NCBI GenBank assembly: GCA_923172585.1
Contig: OV298644.1
Span: 699,427 to 763,426 of the forward strand
Length of the DNA stretch: 64,000 bases
Direction: 5' to 3'
From: Haemophilus influenzae
GTDB taxonomy: Bacteria; Pseudomonadota; Gammaproteobacteria; Enterobacterales; Pasteurellaceae
Within the stretch, counting starts at the first letter, position 1. Each line of letters starts with the position of its first letter. The position numbers and the translations under genes are program-made. This document shows, in pieces, positions 11,356 through 20,797 of the stretch. The notes below the pieces were generated by a model. It was given only the letters and a program-made list of their open reading frames with translations. It was not told where the DNA came from and searched no databases.

Positions 11356-13245
11356 TTATTCCCCACGTTTCAGCATCCCTTGTTTTTTCAAATTCACCAA
11401 AATAATTGAAATTGCTGCAGGGGTGATACCTGAAATTCGGCTCGCTTGTCCAATGGAAACCGGACGATGCTGTTCTAACTTCGCACGTACTTCATTAGAT
11501 AAACCGGAAACTTTACTATAATCAAAGTTAGCTGGAATAGCCGTATTTTCGTGGCGTTTTTGTTTTTCGATTTCTTCTTGTTGATGCTCAATATAGCCTT
11601 GATACTTAATGGCAATTTCCACTTGTTCTACGGCTTCTCTATCTTCCATTGCCGGTTTGTATGGCGTTAAAGAAGTCAAAATATCGTAGGTCATTTCTGG
11701 ACGGCGTAATAAATCTTCACCGTTGGCTTCACGCACAAGTGGGCTGCCAAGTACTTTATTCGCTTCTTCTAAATATTCCGAACGAGGATGCAACCAAATG
11801 CTGCGTAAGCGTTGGCGTTCCTGTTCAATATTTTCCATTTTTTGATTAAAACGTGCCCAGCGAGCCTCATCAATTAGACCTAATTCATGGGCAATTGGTG
11901 TTAAACGAATGTCTGCATTGTCTTCACGTAGTAATAAACGGTATTCAGCACGAGAAGTAAATACACGATATGGTTCTTTGGTACCAAGTGTGCAAAGGTC
12001 ATCAACCAATACGCCAGTATAAGATTGATCACGGCGTGGATACCATGCATCCTTCTCTTGAACATAAAGACCTGCGTTAATCCCAGCCAATAAACCTTGT
12101 GCCGCTGCTTCTTCATAACCGGTTGTACCGTTAATTTGACCTGCGAAGAATAGACCCGAAATTGATTTAGTTTCTAATGTTGGTTTTAAATCGCGTGGAT
12201 CAAAATAATCGTATTCAATGGCATAACCTGGTTTCACAATACGTGCGTTTTCTAAACCTTTCATAGAATTCACAATGCCCATTTGCACATCAAACGGCAA
12301 ACTGGTAGAGATCCCGTTTGGATACACTTCATTACTGGTTAAGCCTTCTGGTTCTAAATAAATTTGATGTGAATTACGATCCGAGAAACGCATCACTTTA
12401 TCTTCAATGGATGGGCAATAACGTGGACCAATCCCTTCAATCACACCAGTATACATTGGACTGCGATCCAAGTTATTACGGATCACTTCATGAGTTTGTT
12501 CATTAGTGTGGGTTATATAACAAGGAATTTGTTGAGGGTGATCATCAACAGATCCCATAAAAGAGAACACGGGCAACACCTCATCACCATGTTGTTTAGC
12601 TAAAATATCAAAATTGATCGTACGCGCATCAATACGCGGCGGTGTACCTGTTTTAAGGCGATCTACACGTAATCCAAGATCTCTTAATCGATGTGAAAGA
12701 TTTACAGAAGCAGGATCCCCTGCACGGCCACCTTCATAATTTTCCAAACCAATATGAATTTTACCAGCTAAGAAAGTACCCGCAGTTAATACCACTGATT
12801 TAGCACGAAAAGTTAATCCCATTTTTGTGCTAACGCCTGTAACTCGATCTTGCTTAATCAGAATATCGGTCGCTTCTTGTTGGAAAATATCTAAATTAGG
12901 TTGATTTTCTAATGCAGTACGAACAGCTTGACGATATAGAACTCTGTCAGCTTGAGCTCGAGTAGCACGCACTGCTGGGCCTTTACTGCTATTTAAAGTA
13001 CGAAATTGGATCCCTGCTTTATCTGCAGCATGCGCCATTAAACCGCCCATTGCATCTACTTCTTTTACTAAATGACCTTTACCGATCCCACCAATTGCAG
13101 GGTTACAAGACATTTGCCCTAAAGTATCTACATTATGTGTTAATAAAAGGGTTTTTAATCCCATACGAGCTGGTGCAAGCGCGGCTTCTGTACCCGCATG
13201 ACCACCACCGATCACAATCACATCATAAGTTTCAGTGTAAAACAT
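11356..13245 (-). CDS. mnmG: MnmG, tRNA U34 carboxymethylaminomethyl-modifying enzyme
   Basis: This 629-residue protein has an N-terminal FAD site [19 protein letters not shown] and the GidA signature segments ([22 protein letters not shown] and [15 protein letters not shown]). The C-terminal helical domain binds MnmE and tRNA. With MnmE it makes (c)mnm5U34 on tRNAs that TusBCD/MnmA thiolate at the 2-position. The gene borders oriC directly, as gidA does in E. coli and many bacteria, and points away from it. Confidence 0.97.
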   Translation of the reverse strand: MFYTETYDVIVIGGGHAGTEAALAPARMGLKTLLLTHNVDTLGQMSCNPAIGGIGKGHLVKEVDAMGGLMAHAADKAGIQFRTLNSSKGPAVRATRAQADRVLYRQAVRTALENQPNLDIFQQEATDILIKQDRVTGVSTKMGLTFRAKSVVLTAGTFLAGKIHIGLENYEGGRAGDPASVNLSHRLRDLGLRVDRLKTGTPPRIDARTINFDILAKQHGDEVLPVFSFMGSVDDHPQQIPCYITHTNEQTHEVIRNNLDRSPMYTGVIEGIGPRYCPSIEDKVMRFSDRNSHQIYLEPEGLTSNEVYPNGISTSLPFDVQMGIVNSMKGLENARIVKPGYAIEYDYFDPRDLKPTLETKSISGLFFAGQINGTTGYEEAAAQGLLAGINAGLYVQEKDAWYPRRDQSYTGVLVDDLCTLGTKEPYRVFTSRAEYRLLLREDNADIRLTPIAHELGLIDEARWARFNQKMENIEQERQRLRSIWLHPRSEYLEEANKVLGSPLVREANGEDLLRRPEMTYDILTSLTPYKPAMEDREAVEQVEIAIKYQGYIEHQQEEIEKQKRHENTAIPANFDYSKVSGLSNEVRAKLEQHRPVSIGQASRISGITPAAISIILVNLKKQGMLKRGE

Positions 13246-13249
13246 ATCT

Positions 13250-13640
13250 ATCTCTATTTATTCGGATCAAAAAATTGGCGTTATTCTACAGAAATTTAAA
13301 ACACCTGACAAAAAAAGAATGGATCTATTGATCCTTTGAAAGATCAGGTTTGTATTAGTAAATAAGATCTCTTTTTATATATAAAGATCTTATTATTGTT
13401 ATTAAGATCCTTTTTGGTTGTGAGTAACCTTATTCGATCCTTATGGAAACAGGTGTTATAGGATCCAAAAATCTTGTGAAAATGCGATCATTTTCTTTAA
13501 AAATCTTGTGTGTAAAATGGAAAGTTATTAACAACTTTATTTTTTCTCAACGTTACTAAGTGAGTAAAAACAGTTTTATGACAGATTATTTATGAGTTAT
13601 CCACAGATAAAAATGAATTTTTATTGAAATCCCTATAATT
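13250..13640. other. oriC: Chromosomal replication origin oriC
   Basis: The segment next to mnmG has about ten GATC sites in 250 bases. Three AT-rich 13-mer-like repeats begin GATC (GATCTCTTTTTAT, GATCTTATTATTG and GATCCTTTTTGGT, between 13368 and 13420). A perfect DnaA box TTATCCACA lies at 13597-13605. Weaker DnaA-like words (such as TGTGAGTAA near 13420) occur in between. The layout, AT-rich 13-mers on the mnmG side and the strong box at the far side, parallels E. coli oriC. Transcription polarity of the str operon (leftward) and rRNA operon (rightward) fits an origin here. H. influenzae Rd is known to have its origin at this locus. Confidence 0.88.
13597..13605 (+). promoter_or_regulatory. 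Consensus DnaA box
   Basis: The word is TTATCCACA, a perfect match to the high-affinity DnaA box, at the mnmG-distal end of oriC (the R4-like position). GAG precedes it and GATAAAAATG follows. Confidence 0.85.
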
Positions 13641-13849
13641 TAGTTTTTTTAAACAATTAATTTTATTAAATGTACGTTTTATGATTTGACTTTGTAGTTA
13701 CTACAGGTTTTATGCTTCCTTCAAATCAAATAGTTAAGGAAATAAAATTAAAGATTTTTCTATAGTATAAAAGTGAACTAATAAAGAATATAAGAAATAT
13801 GAAGATTGAAAGCATAATGAAATTTGTAAAAATATAATAATATTTGGCA

Positions 13850-14628
13850 TCACTTTAGGAAATAATACCTGCTATATAAATGTTAAATATTTAGTGGCAT
13901 TTTATTTTAAAAGTATTATTTAGATAAATCATATTTGATATATTGCAAACGATCGTGTACCCACTTGTTTAGCATGGATTTTGTTATTTTTCTGTCTAAA
14001 ATTTCACTGCTTGTTCGCTTTAGGCGATGAAATTTCATTAGCTTGGATCGCTATTTGGATCTTTAATGAGGCTCTAACACGTTGGCATGCTTCGATAGAA
14101 TAAGCCGCTTTCTCAATATCAGGTGTAGCTTAACTATAATTTGCCACTAATTTGCCGGTAGCTTTTATAATGCTAAAAAGTAATCGCTATAATTTGAATA
14201 TTCGTGCACCATATTTACATGTTTAAGCAGATTTATTCGATTCAATAGTAGCTATTATTGCATGAATAAGTGCTTCGTGAATAAATTGGCATTACCTTGA
14301 TGTAGTTACTAGTGGTATCTTAAGCATTTTTATATTACAAAGCGGTATTACTACAGTTTTTCAATCTATTAAATCGTTATATAGTAACAATGACAATTCA
14401 TTGCGGAATGATCATTCTCATTCGATTAATGATTTGGTTTAATAAATAATGAAGAGTAATCATTTGTTTAAATATACGCATACTAACATTCAAACCATTC
14501 TTTAATTTGCTCGCCTGTCGTTTAACAACCACCTAAGCGATTGGATAAAGGTTATAAGTCTTCTGATGACGAGAGTATAGATTAATTCAACTTTATTATT
14601 CGGTATAGCATGTTGGGCTTATTTTTAG
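13850..14628 (-). pseudogene. Strongly decayed partial duplicate of cpdB, with a foreign middle
   Basis: Both ends resemble the cpdB 3' region that lies about 1.03 kb to the right. 13915-14000 matches 14945-15020 (shared words CGATCGTG/CATCTG then TACCCACTTGTTT). 14418-14628 matches 15458-15660 (CGATTAATGATT, CATTCTTT-AATT, TCGCCTGTCG and CGGTATA). Many stops and small gaps leave no usable frame. The middle (about 14010-14390) does not align well. On the minus strand at about 14030-14180 it could encode a short protein-like stretch containing IEACQRVRASLK, which I do not recognise. This looks like an old tandem duplication that has since decayed. Confidence 0.65.
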
Positions 14629-14840
14629 AGAATACTCTTGAAATCATTCGTATTAGAATAGGTACGAAAGATCATTCTCAAGCTGATCAATTTGTACTAA
14701 ATAAGCTTATTCTACTTGAAATTAAAATATTTGAATTATTAGAAATTAAAGCTTTTTTACAGTCTATTGTTACTGAATGTGAACATATTGAAGAAGAATG
14801 TAAAGCAATTGAAGTGTTGAATAGCGAATGCAGTTTGTAA
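14610..14840 (+). other. Small open frame of unknown status
   Basis: This 76-codon open frame begins in the edge of the decayed cpdB copy and continues into about 210 bases that match nothing else in the window. The predicted peptide is acidic and helical, rich in E, I, L and K (LEIKIFELLEIKAFLQS), with three cysteines near the end. No clear ribosome site precedes the ATG. It may be the remains of a gene inserted between the two cpdB copies, or chance. I do not recognise it. Confidence 0.2.
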
Positions 14841-14948
14841 AAGATAGAAGATAGTTTCATGCAAATACTTATAAATTTGACAGCACTTTAGAAGAAACAA
14901 TGCCATCTAAATTTTAGATATTTAGGCCGCATTTTATTTCGCTAATTA

Positions 14949-16922
14949 TTACTTAGATAAATCAATTTGCTATACAGCAAATCCAACTTCATCTGTACCC
15001 ACTTGTTTCATTGGATATTGTGCTTTTTCTTTGATGAATTGAGCTGATTAAACGATTGGTGAGGTTTCAAAAAGGACATCTAATATATCGTTACATCCGA
15101 TAGGAACAAAATGCCAGTTTTTATCCGCGCTAGGGTTTACAGATGCATCTGTTTGACTGGTTACTTTAATATAATCAGCTAAAATTTGACGGTTTTCATC
15201 TTGTGATGCGTAAACAATATGTTGATTTCCAGTACCTTGGAATTTATTACCGTAAGCACGATAGTTATTCGTTGCAATCAAGAATTCTGATTTTGGATCA
15301 ACTGGTTTACCTTTATAAGTCAGATTCACTACACGATGCGATTATGGGTTAATCAATTTTCATTCACCATCATAACGTGCAGGTTTAGTTAGATCGTATT
15401 CATAATTGACACCTTCAATCACATCAAAGTTATAAGTGCGGAAACCTTCCCAGTCGATTAATGATTGTGGTTTATCACTTGTAGGTTCAATTTGTTTAAA
15501 CATACCAGCATTACATTCTAACCATTCTTTTAATTGTTCGCCTGTCGCTTTCACTACCACAAGCGTATTCGGTTAAACGTATAAATCTGCTGCATTACGT
15601 AAAGTTAATTCACCTTTATTTACTTCGGTATAACGCGTTGGGTCATTTTTACAACCACCAGCTTTAAATGGTGCTCCTGCACTTAAAATAGGTAAGCCAG
15701 CCATTGCTGCAACACTTGGTGCAACTTTATCTACATACGCTTTTTGTGCTTGGTTAACGATTTGAATAGTCGAATCATCTTGCACCAATGCAAAGAAACT
15801 GTACATATTATCTGTTGCTTTCCCAATAGGTTGAGAAACATATTTACCTTTAGCTTCGAAAACTGGTTTTAAAAGAGCAGTAATTTATATGTTATTTTAT
15901 GTAAGCAATTTTTTATTACTAGAATTATAAATTGGACGAAGTATAGCTTTTCCAGAAGTAACAATCCATTTGCCTTTGTGATCTGTTAAGCCTAAATCCA
16001 CCAAGCTGATATTATTTGCCCAGTAACCAGCCATACTTTCTTGTACGCCTTTTACGGTACCATTTACGATGTCTGCATTTGGTGATTACGCAAATTCTTT
16101 ATTTGGGAATATACGTTGTGAGTGTCCAAAAATAACCGCATCAATATGTGGTACATCAGCTAAATAGAATGCTGAGTTTTCAGCACCTTCTTGATAAGGT
16201 TCATCAGATGGACCTATGTAAACTAATGCAACGATAATATCAGCCCCTTTTTTCTTCATTTCAGGTACATATTTTTGTGCTGTTTTTACAATATCATGGG
16301 ATTCCACTTTACCTTGAAGATTCGCTTTATCCCAAACCATAATTTGCAGTGGCACAAAGCCGATGTAACCAATTTTTAATTTATGTGTTTTGCCATTATT
16401 ATCCACCACAGATTTTTCTTGAATGACATAAGGTGTGAAATAAGGTTCTACTGTCCCCGCTTTTACTACGTTCGAATTCACAATTGGGAATTTAGCTTGT
16501 TTGATGGCATCTGCAAGATAATTGAGACCATAGTTAAATTCGCGGTTACCTAATGTATCAACATCATAATTCATCGCATTTAAACAATCGACCGCAGTGT
16601 TAGATTTACCCTCTTAATAGCCTTGTGCTGCTTGATAGTCTGCAATTGGATTACCTTGAATTAAATCACCATTATCTACCAATACACTATTTTTCACTTC
16701 AGCACGTGCTTGACGAATAAGGCTTACTGCACGAGTAAAACCGACTTTATCGGTTGCTGCATCTTTATAATAGTCAATATCGGTCAAGAAACTATGAACT
16801 TCTGTTGTTGCCACAATGCGTAAATCAACATCGCGCGTTCCTTTTGCCATCGCAAAACGGATTGCACATAATGCAACAATACTGGTCGTACCAATTTGAA
16901 TAAAATGACGTCTGTTCATCAT
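14949..16922 (-). pseudogene. cpdB: 2',3'-cyclic-nucleotide 2'-phosphodiesterase / 3'-nucleotidase, eight in-frame stops
   Basis: The reading frame from the ATG at 16922 to the natural stop at 14949 is 657 codons plus stop with no net indel. It carries eight internal stops: TAA at 16614, 16086, 15897, 15885, 15573, 15342 and 15048, and TGA at 15360 (lowest base of each codon). The rest reads as CpdB: a Tat/Sec-like signal (MNRRHFIQIGTTSIVALCA), metallophosphatase domain, and a C-terminal 5'-nucleotidase domain ([32 protein letters not shown]). Catalytic motifs are damaged too: GNHE has become GNRE, the GHxH histidine has become GHSQ, and TTDxH has become TTEVH. CpdB normally lets cells use periplasmic cyclic nucleotides and 3'-AMP. 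Confidence 0.93.
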
Positions 16923-17015
16923 ACAGTTTTCCTTATTAGGGTGAGTAAATATGCCCTTTATTCTAAGACAAATAGCGGATTCTTAAACGAAAAGAGTAAA
17001 GATATTTTTATTTAA

Positions 17016-18287
17016 TTAAGCTAATAATTTCTGAACTATGTAAGTATAAATAGTAACCCCAGTAAGCAATTGATTTTCATCAAAATCAAATTCAGCTTCT
17101 TGATGACATGCTGTGCGATCTGCACCAAGAATGAAGTAAATAGCTTTGCCTCCATGTTCTTGTACACGTCTACCTAAAATAGTCGCATCTTCACTTGCAT
17201 TGAAAGCATAATCTAAATTTACGTTATTTATTTGTGGTTGTACAAAGGATATTTCTTCGATGAGTTTTACAAGTTCAACATCGTTATTCATATCCATGAC
17301 TTCACCTACAATTTCAGTTTCATATGCGACATCAAAACTTATGGAGATACCTTTGGCTATTTGCATGACTTGTTCAGTCATGTATCCAGTAATAGCCTTA
17401 TTTTCTGCCCACACTTCTAATTGTAATTCAGCAGAAGATGCAATGACATTTCGTCCTTCACCCGCTTTTAGCAAAGCCACATTAATTCTTGTAATGCCTG
17501 CACCATGACGTGCAATACCATGAAGTTGAGTGACTGTATGCACTCCATCTAATAAGGCATTACGACCTAAATGGGGCGCAGCACCTGCGTGCGCAGGTTT
17601 ACCTTTATATCGAATATCAATTTTTGTAGTGGAAAGAAAATTTCTTGGATTAGCAATAACTGTGCCTGTATTATCGCAAAAACTAATGTGTGAAGTAGCA
17701 AAATAATCTGCATCATCAATTATGCCACTTTGTGCAATAGCTGCTGCACCACGAACGCCTTCTTATGCTGGTTGGAATACAATTTTTACTTTTCCAGTGA
17801 GTTTATCTATGTTCTGAGTGATCCATAATGCAACACCTAAACTTATTGTAATGTGTGAATCATGTTCACAAGCATGCATAAAACCATCGTTAATTGATGC
17901 AAAACCTTCTTTATTTGGAATATGATCGGATGAGCGAGTTTCCGTTACATTCACACAATCTATGTCAAAACGTAGTGCAATAGTTTTCCCTGGATTACCT
18001 GAATCAAATAATGCCACACAACCAGTGTACACTTCCATTTTTTCGAGCCATGTTTCATTGGCTCCATAGGCTTTTGCATTAGCTAAACCTTTATCTACTA
18101 GAGCTTGTTTTCATCGACGAACAAAGTCTGCATTTATAATTTGTTTGCCAAGAAAAATTTCAAAACAATCTAAGTCTTCCAAGTAATCCGCAATGCGAGA
18201 AGTTGTCCAAAATTCACTCCAGCCAATTGCTGGAAAACGATGAAATTGACGACGCCATTTAACAAGTTGATTTAAATCTAAGTTCAT
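17016..18287 (-). pseudogene. abgA: AbgA-like M20 aminoacyl-hydrolase, two in-frame stops
   Basis: A single frame of 423 codons plus stop begins at the ATG at 18287 (MNLDLNQLVKWRRQFHRFPA). It contains TGA at 18111 and TAA at 17763. The sequence follows AbgA, the p-aminobenzoyl-glutamate hydrolase subunit, a dinuclear metallohydrolase. The motif HACGHDGH has become HACEHDSH (around 17870), and the TAA at 17763 falls in QPA*EG, at the catalytic glutamate of QPAEEG. Later parts (GTVIANPRNFLSTTK, SEDATILGRRVQEHGG, FDFDE) are well kept. It lies downstream of a DcuC-type transporter gene on the same strand, separated by a terminator. Confidence 0.88.
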
Positions 18288-18318
18288 TTTTTTCTTCCTT
18301 TAAAAGGCTATAAAAATA

Positions 18319-18343
18319 GACCGCACTTAAATAAAGTGCGGTC
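18319..18343. terminator. Terminator built from two inverted uptake words
   Basis: GACCGCACTT and AAGTGCGGTC face each other across five bases and form a 10-bp hairpin, with U-rich flanks on both strands. It lies between the DcuC-type gene and abgA and should end transcription of the former. Confidence 0.8.
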
Positions 18344-18358
18344 AATTTTTTACTATTT

Positions 18359-19654
18359 TTACAACATAAATAATGCTAAGAATAAAACAGCAAGTATCAT
18401 GCCTGGCGCAGTACGTTTTACCAATTCTACTGGGCTTACCATCGCAAGGCCTGCACAAACAATGGTTACACCTGCAATTGATGAAGCTGTACGACCAATT
18501 GCACCAGCAATGGCTGCAGCCATATCAAGATTTACATGAGTGTAATCGAGTTCTACAGCATATGGCGTGATGGCAGTGTTAAAGGCAATCGATGCTGCAT
18601 CGCCAGAGCCTGTAATTAAGCCCATTAAGAATGGTCCAATTGTTGCACCCCAACGTACAAATTCGTTGGATTCTTTTAAGAAAGAAATTGCAGCATCCAC
18701 TGAGCCCGTAGATTTTAATCCTGCTACAAATACACTGGCTGCAATGATAATACCAAGTACGTTTGCATAAGAATTTCCCATACCATTGAAAAATTCTTCA
18801 GTGATTTTTACTGGGGAAATTCGAGTGACGATAATGCCATAAATTGCACCAATTAGCATCGCTTGAGGAACGACCATTTTAGTCCATTCAAGACCTGGTA
18901 CTTGTTGTAATGACGTTCCACCAGTCACTAAAATAACTAATGGTATTAATGGTGCAAGGGCATAAAGTACATTGACGCCATCAACAACTTTAATTTCACT
19001 TTCTTTTTGTTCTGCAAGATAAGCATGACGATGTTGTTCACCATAATCTTTAAAAACAAGCGCAAGAATTGTTAAAACAACCGCACCTATTGCTGCCGCA
19101 ATCATGTTATATGGTGCATGTGAAATGTTTACTTGAGTGATAGTTAAGCCTGACATTTCACTAATCATTGCTAAGTGAGAAGAACCTGGACTCATCATTG
19201 ATCCAAAAGTCCCTGCTAAAATAGCTGCACCAGCAGTAGCTGGTCGAACACCAGCACTTTTTAAAACGGGAATTAATGTTGCGCCAACCGCAGCAGTATA
19301 ACCAGCATCAGAAGGAATAGCAATATTGATGAAAAAGGTAATGACGATTGCAATTGGAATTAAGAAGAATTTTAATCCGCTTAATGGTTTGGTAAGTAAA
19401 TGCACTAGATGAGTATCACATTGAGTGTATTTCATTACATAAGCAAAACCCATACTGGAACAGATAGCCATAATTAATCCGCCAGATGTCATAATTTTGG
19501 CAAAAGCATCTAATGCACCCATTGGATTCAGCGTTAGAATGGACATTATTAAACCGACACCAATCAAAACAGTTCGGGTTTCGGCTTTTTTAATCAGAAA
19601 ATAAATTGAGGCAATAATGCCAATCACTGCAACGATGGATTTGAATAATTCCAT
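18359..19654 (-). CDS. DcuC-family anaerobic C4-dicarboxylate-type transporter
   Basis: This intact polytopic membrane protein has about 431 residues and 10-12 hydrophobic helices (starting MELFKSIVAVIGIIASIYFLI). Conserved DcuC/Dcu-like segments include IPSDAGYTAAVGATLIPVL and FGSMMSPGSSHLAMISEMSG. An upstream in-frame ATG at 19666 exists, but 19654 has the better ribosome site (GGAAC). The substrate is not readable from sequence; C4-dicarboxylates are the family norm, while the abgA and pepE neighbours hint at an amino acid or peptide-derived acid. It is the only intact gene among five disrupted neighbours. Confidence 0.82.
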   Translation of the reverse strand: MELFKSIVAVIGIIASIYFLIKKAETRTVLIGVGLIMSILTLNPMGALDAFAKIMTSGGLIMAICSSMGFAYVMKYTQCDTHLVHLLTKPLSGLKFFLIPIAIVITFFINIAIPSDAGYTAAVGATLIPVLKSAGVRPATAGAAILAGTFGSMMSPGSSHLAMISEMSGLTITQVNISHAPYNMIAAAIGAVVLTILALVFKDYGEQHRHAYLAEQKESEIKVVDGVNVLYALAPLIPLVILVTGGTSLQQVPGLEWTKMVVPQAMLIGAIYGIIVTRISPVKITEEFFNGMGNSYANVLGIIIAASVFVAGLKSTGSVDAAISFLKESNEFVRWGATIGPFLMGLITGSGDAASIAFNTAITPYAVELDYTHVNLDMAAAIAGAIGRTASSIAGVTIVCAGLAMVSPVELVKRTAPGMILAVLFLALFML

Positions 19655-19671
19655 TATATGTTCCATTTAAG

Positions 19672-20367
19672 TTAATAAGAAAAAGTTGTACTGATATCAA
19701 ATGTGCCACATTCCATATTTTAACTGAAGCACAAAATAGGATTTTCGCCCAACACAGTTGCAATTTCATTTTGTATATGAAGTGCTGAACCTTCAGGCAA
19801 TGCATACACAAGTGCGGTTGGATTAACGAGTAAAAATTCGGCTAAACGTTATTCTAGGCTTTCACCATTGTGGCCTTGCATTTTACCTGAAATAAAGTGC
19901 GGATTAATTTGATGAGGAAAAAGCTGTAATGCTTGAAATGAAGGTGGATAAGTAATTGGCATATCATTAGTTGTCATTATAGATGAACCAGCTACATTTG
20001 CCCCAGCACTCCAACCAAAATAAGGCGTACCGTTATTCACTTTTTCACGAATGATATCAATCAAATTGTGTTCATAAAGCTGTTTTAACATACAAAATGT
20101 ATTCCCGCCGCCAATAGCGATGACGTCTGCTTGTACAATAATATCTAGATGCTGTTTACCATGATGAACGGAAACAATATTCATCCCTAAATCAGAAAGT
20201 GCATTTTGCACAGTTTTTTCATATTCATCAAAAGTGCAGCGTACACCAGCATAAGGCACAAAAGCAATTGTTTTACCACGATAATCAGCCAAGAAATTTT
20301 GTAACCAAGGTACGGTGTGTTCAAGATAACCTATGTTCTTGTATTTTGAGCTACTGAGCAGTAACAT
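19672..20367 (-). pseudogene. pepE: PepE-type alpha-aspartyl dipeptidase, two in-frame stops
   Basis: The frame runs from the ATG at 20367 ([17 protein letters not shown], ribosome site AAGGA) to TAA at 19672, 231 codons, with TAA stops at 19849 and 19720. The catalytic serine motif GWSAGAN and the segment [15 protein letters not shown] are present before the first stop. The missing tail ([20 protein letters not shown]) is still legible after it. PepE (S51 family) cleaves Asp-X dipeptides. The first stop removes the last quarter of the protein, so activity is unlikely. It sits just upstream of the DcuC-type gene, with the same strand and hardly any spacer. Confidence 0.87.
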
Positions 20368-20490
20368 ATTTATAATCCTTTTTAGGGGCATTTAGCGATA
20401 CCGCTATTACGCTTAGAAAAGGACAATTTTCAACGAAAAATTATAATTGTTTGACGGATATCAAAATATAAACTGTATTAGGAGAAAACT

Positions 20491-20691
20491 ATGTCAATTA
20501 ATCTTAATCATGTTCAAAATTTAATTGAAAAACTGGCTTTTATTTCATGTTATATCAGTGTAAAAGAGATCATCCGTGAGATCGTAATCTTTACGTTGAC
20601 CGCACTATCCTTTATTATGGTTAAATGTTACACCCGAAAACTAGGCCAACAAACAGAATTTCAGCATATTTTGTTAAGAGTATTATCTTAA
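20491..20691 (+). pseudogene. Possible N-terminal remnant of an N-carbamoyl-amino-acid/allantoate hydrolase-type gene
   Basis: A strong ribosome site (AGGAGAAAACT) precedes an ATG that opens MSINLNHVQNLIEKLAFIS. This resembles the start of the carbamoylase-type M20 hydrolase that sits here in other H. influenzae strains, as far as I remember. After about 19 residues the resemblance ends and the remaining 47 codons look unrelated. The most economical reading is a deletion that left only the start of the gene. The 20692-20797 stretch holds nothing else I can name. Confidence 0.4.
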
Positions 20692-20797
20692 ATAAAAAGA
20701 GCGGTTGAAAACAATTAAATTTTGAAACGCTAAAATGTACTTAGCTTATTAGTACTCGAAAGAGCCTATATTAAGGTGTAGGCTTTTCAATTATGAA

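Noticed and set aside
11649-13331. Open frames opposite mnmG and into oriC
   Set aside because: They are shadows of a well-supported gene in other frames; the one reaching 13331 runs into the GATC repeats.
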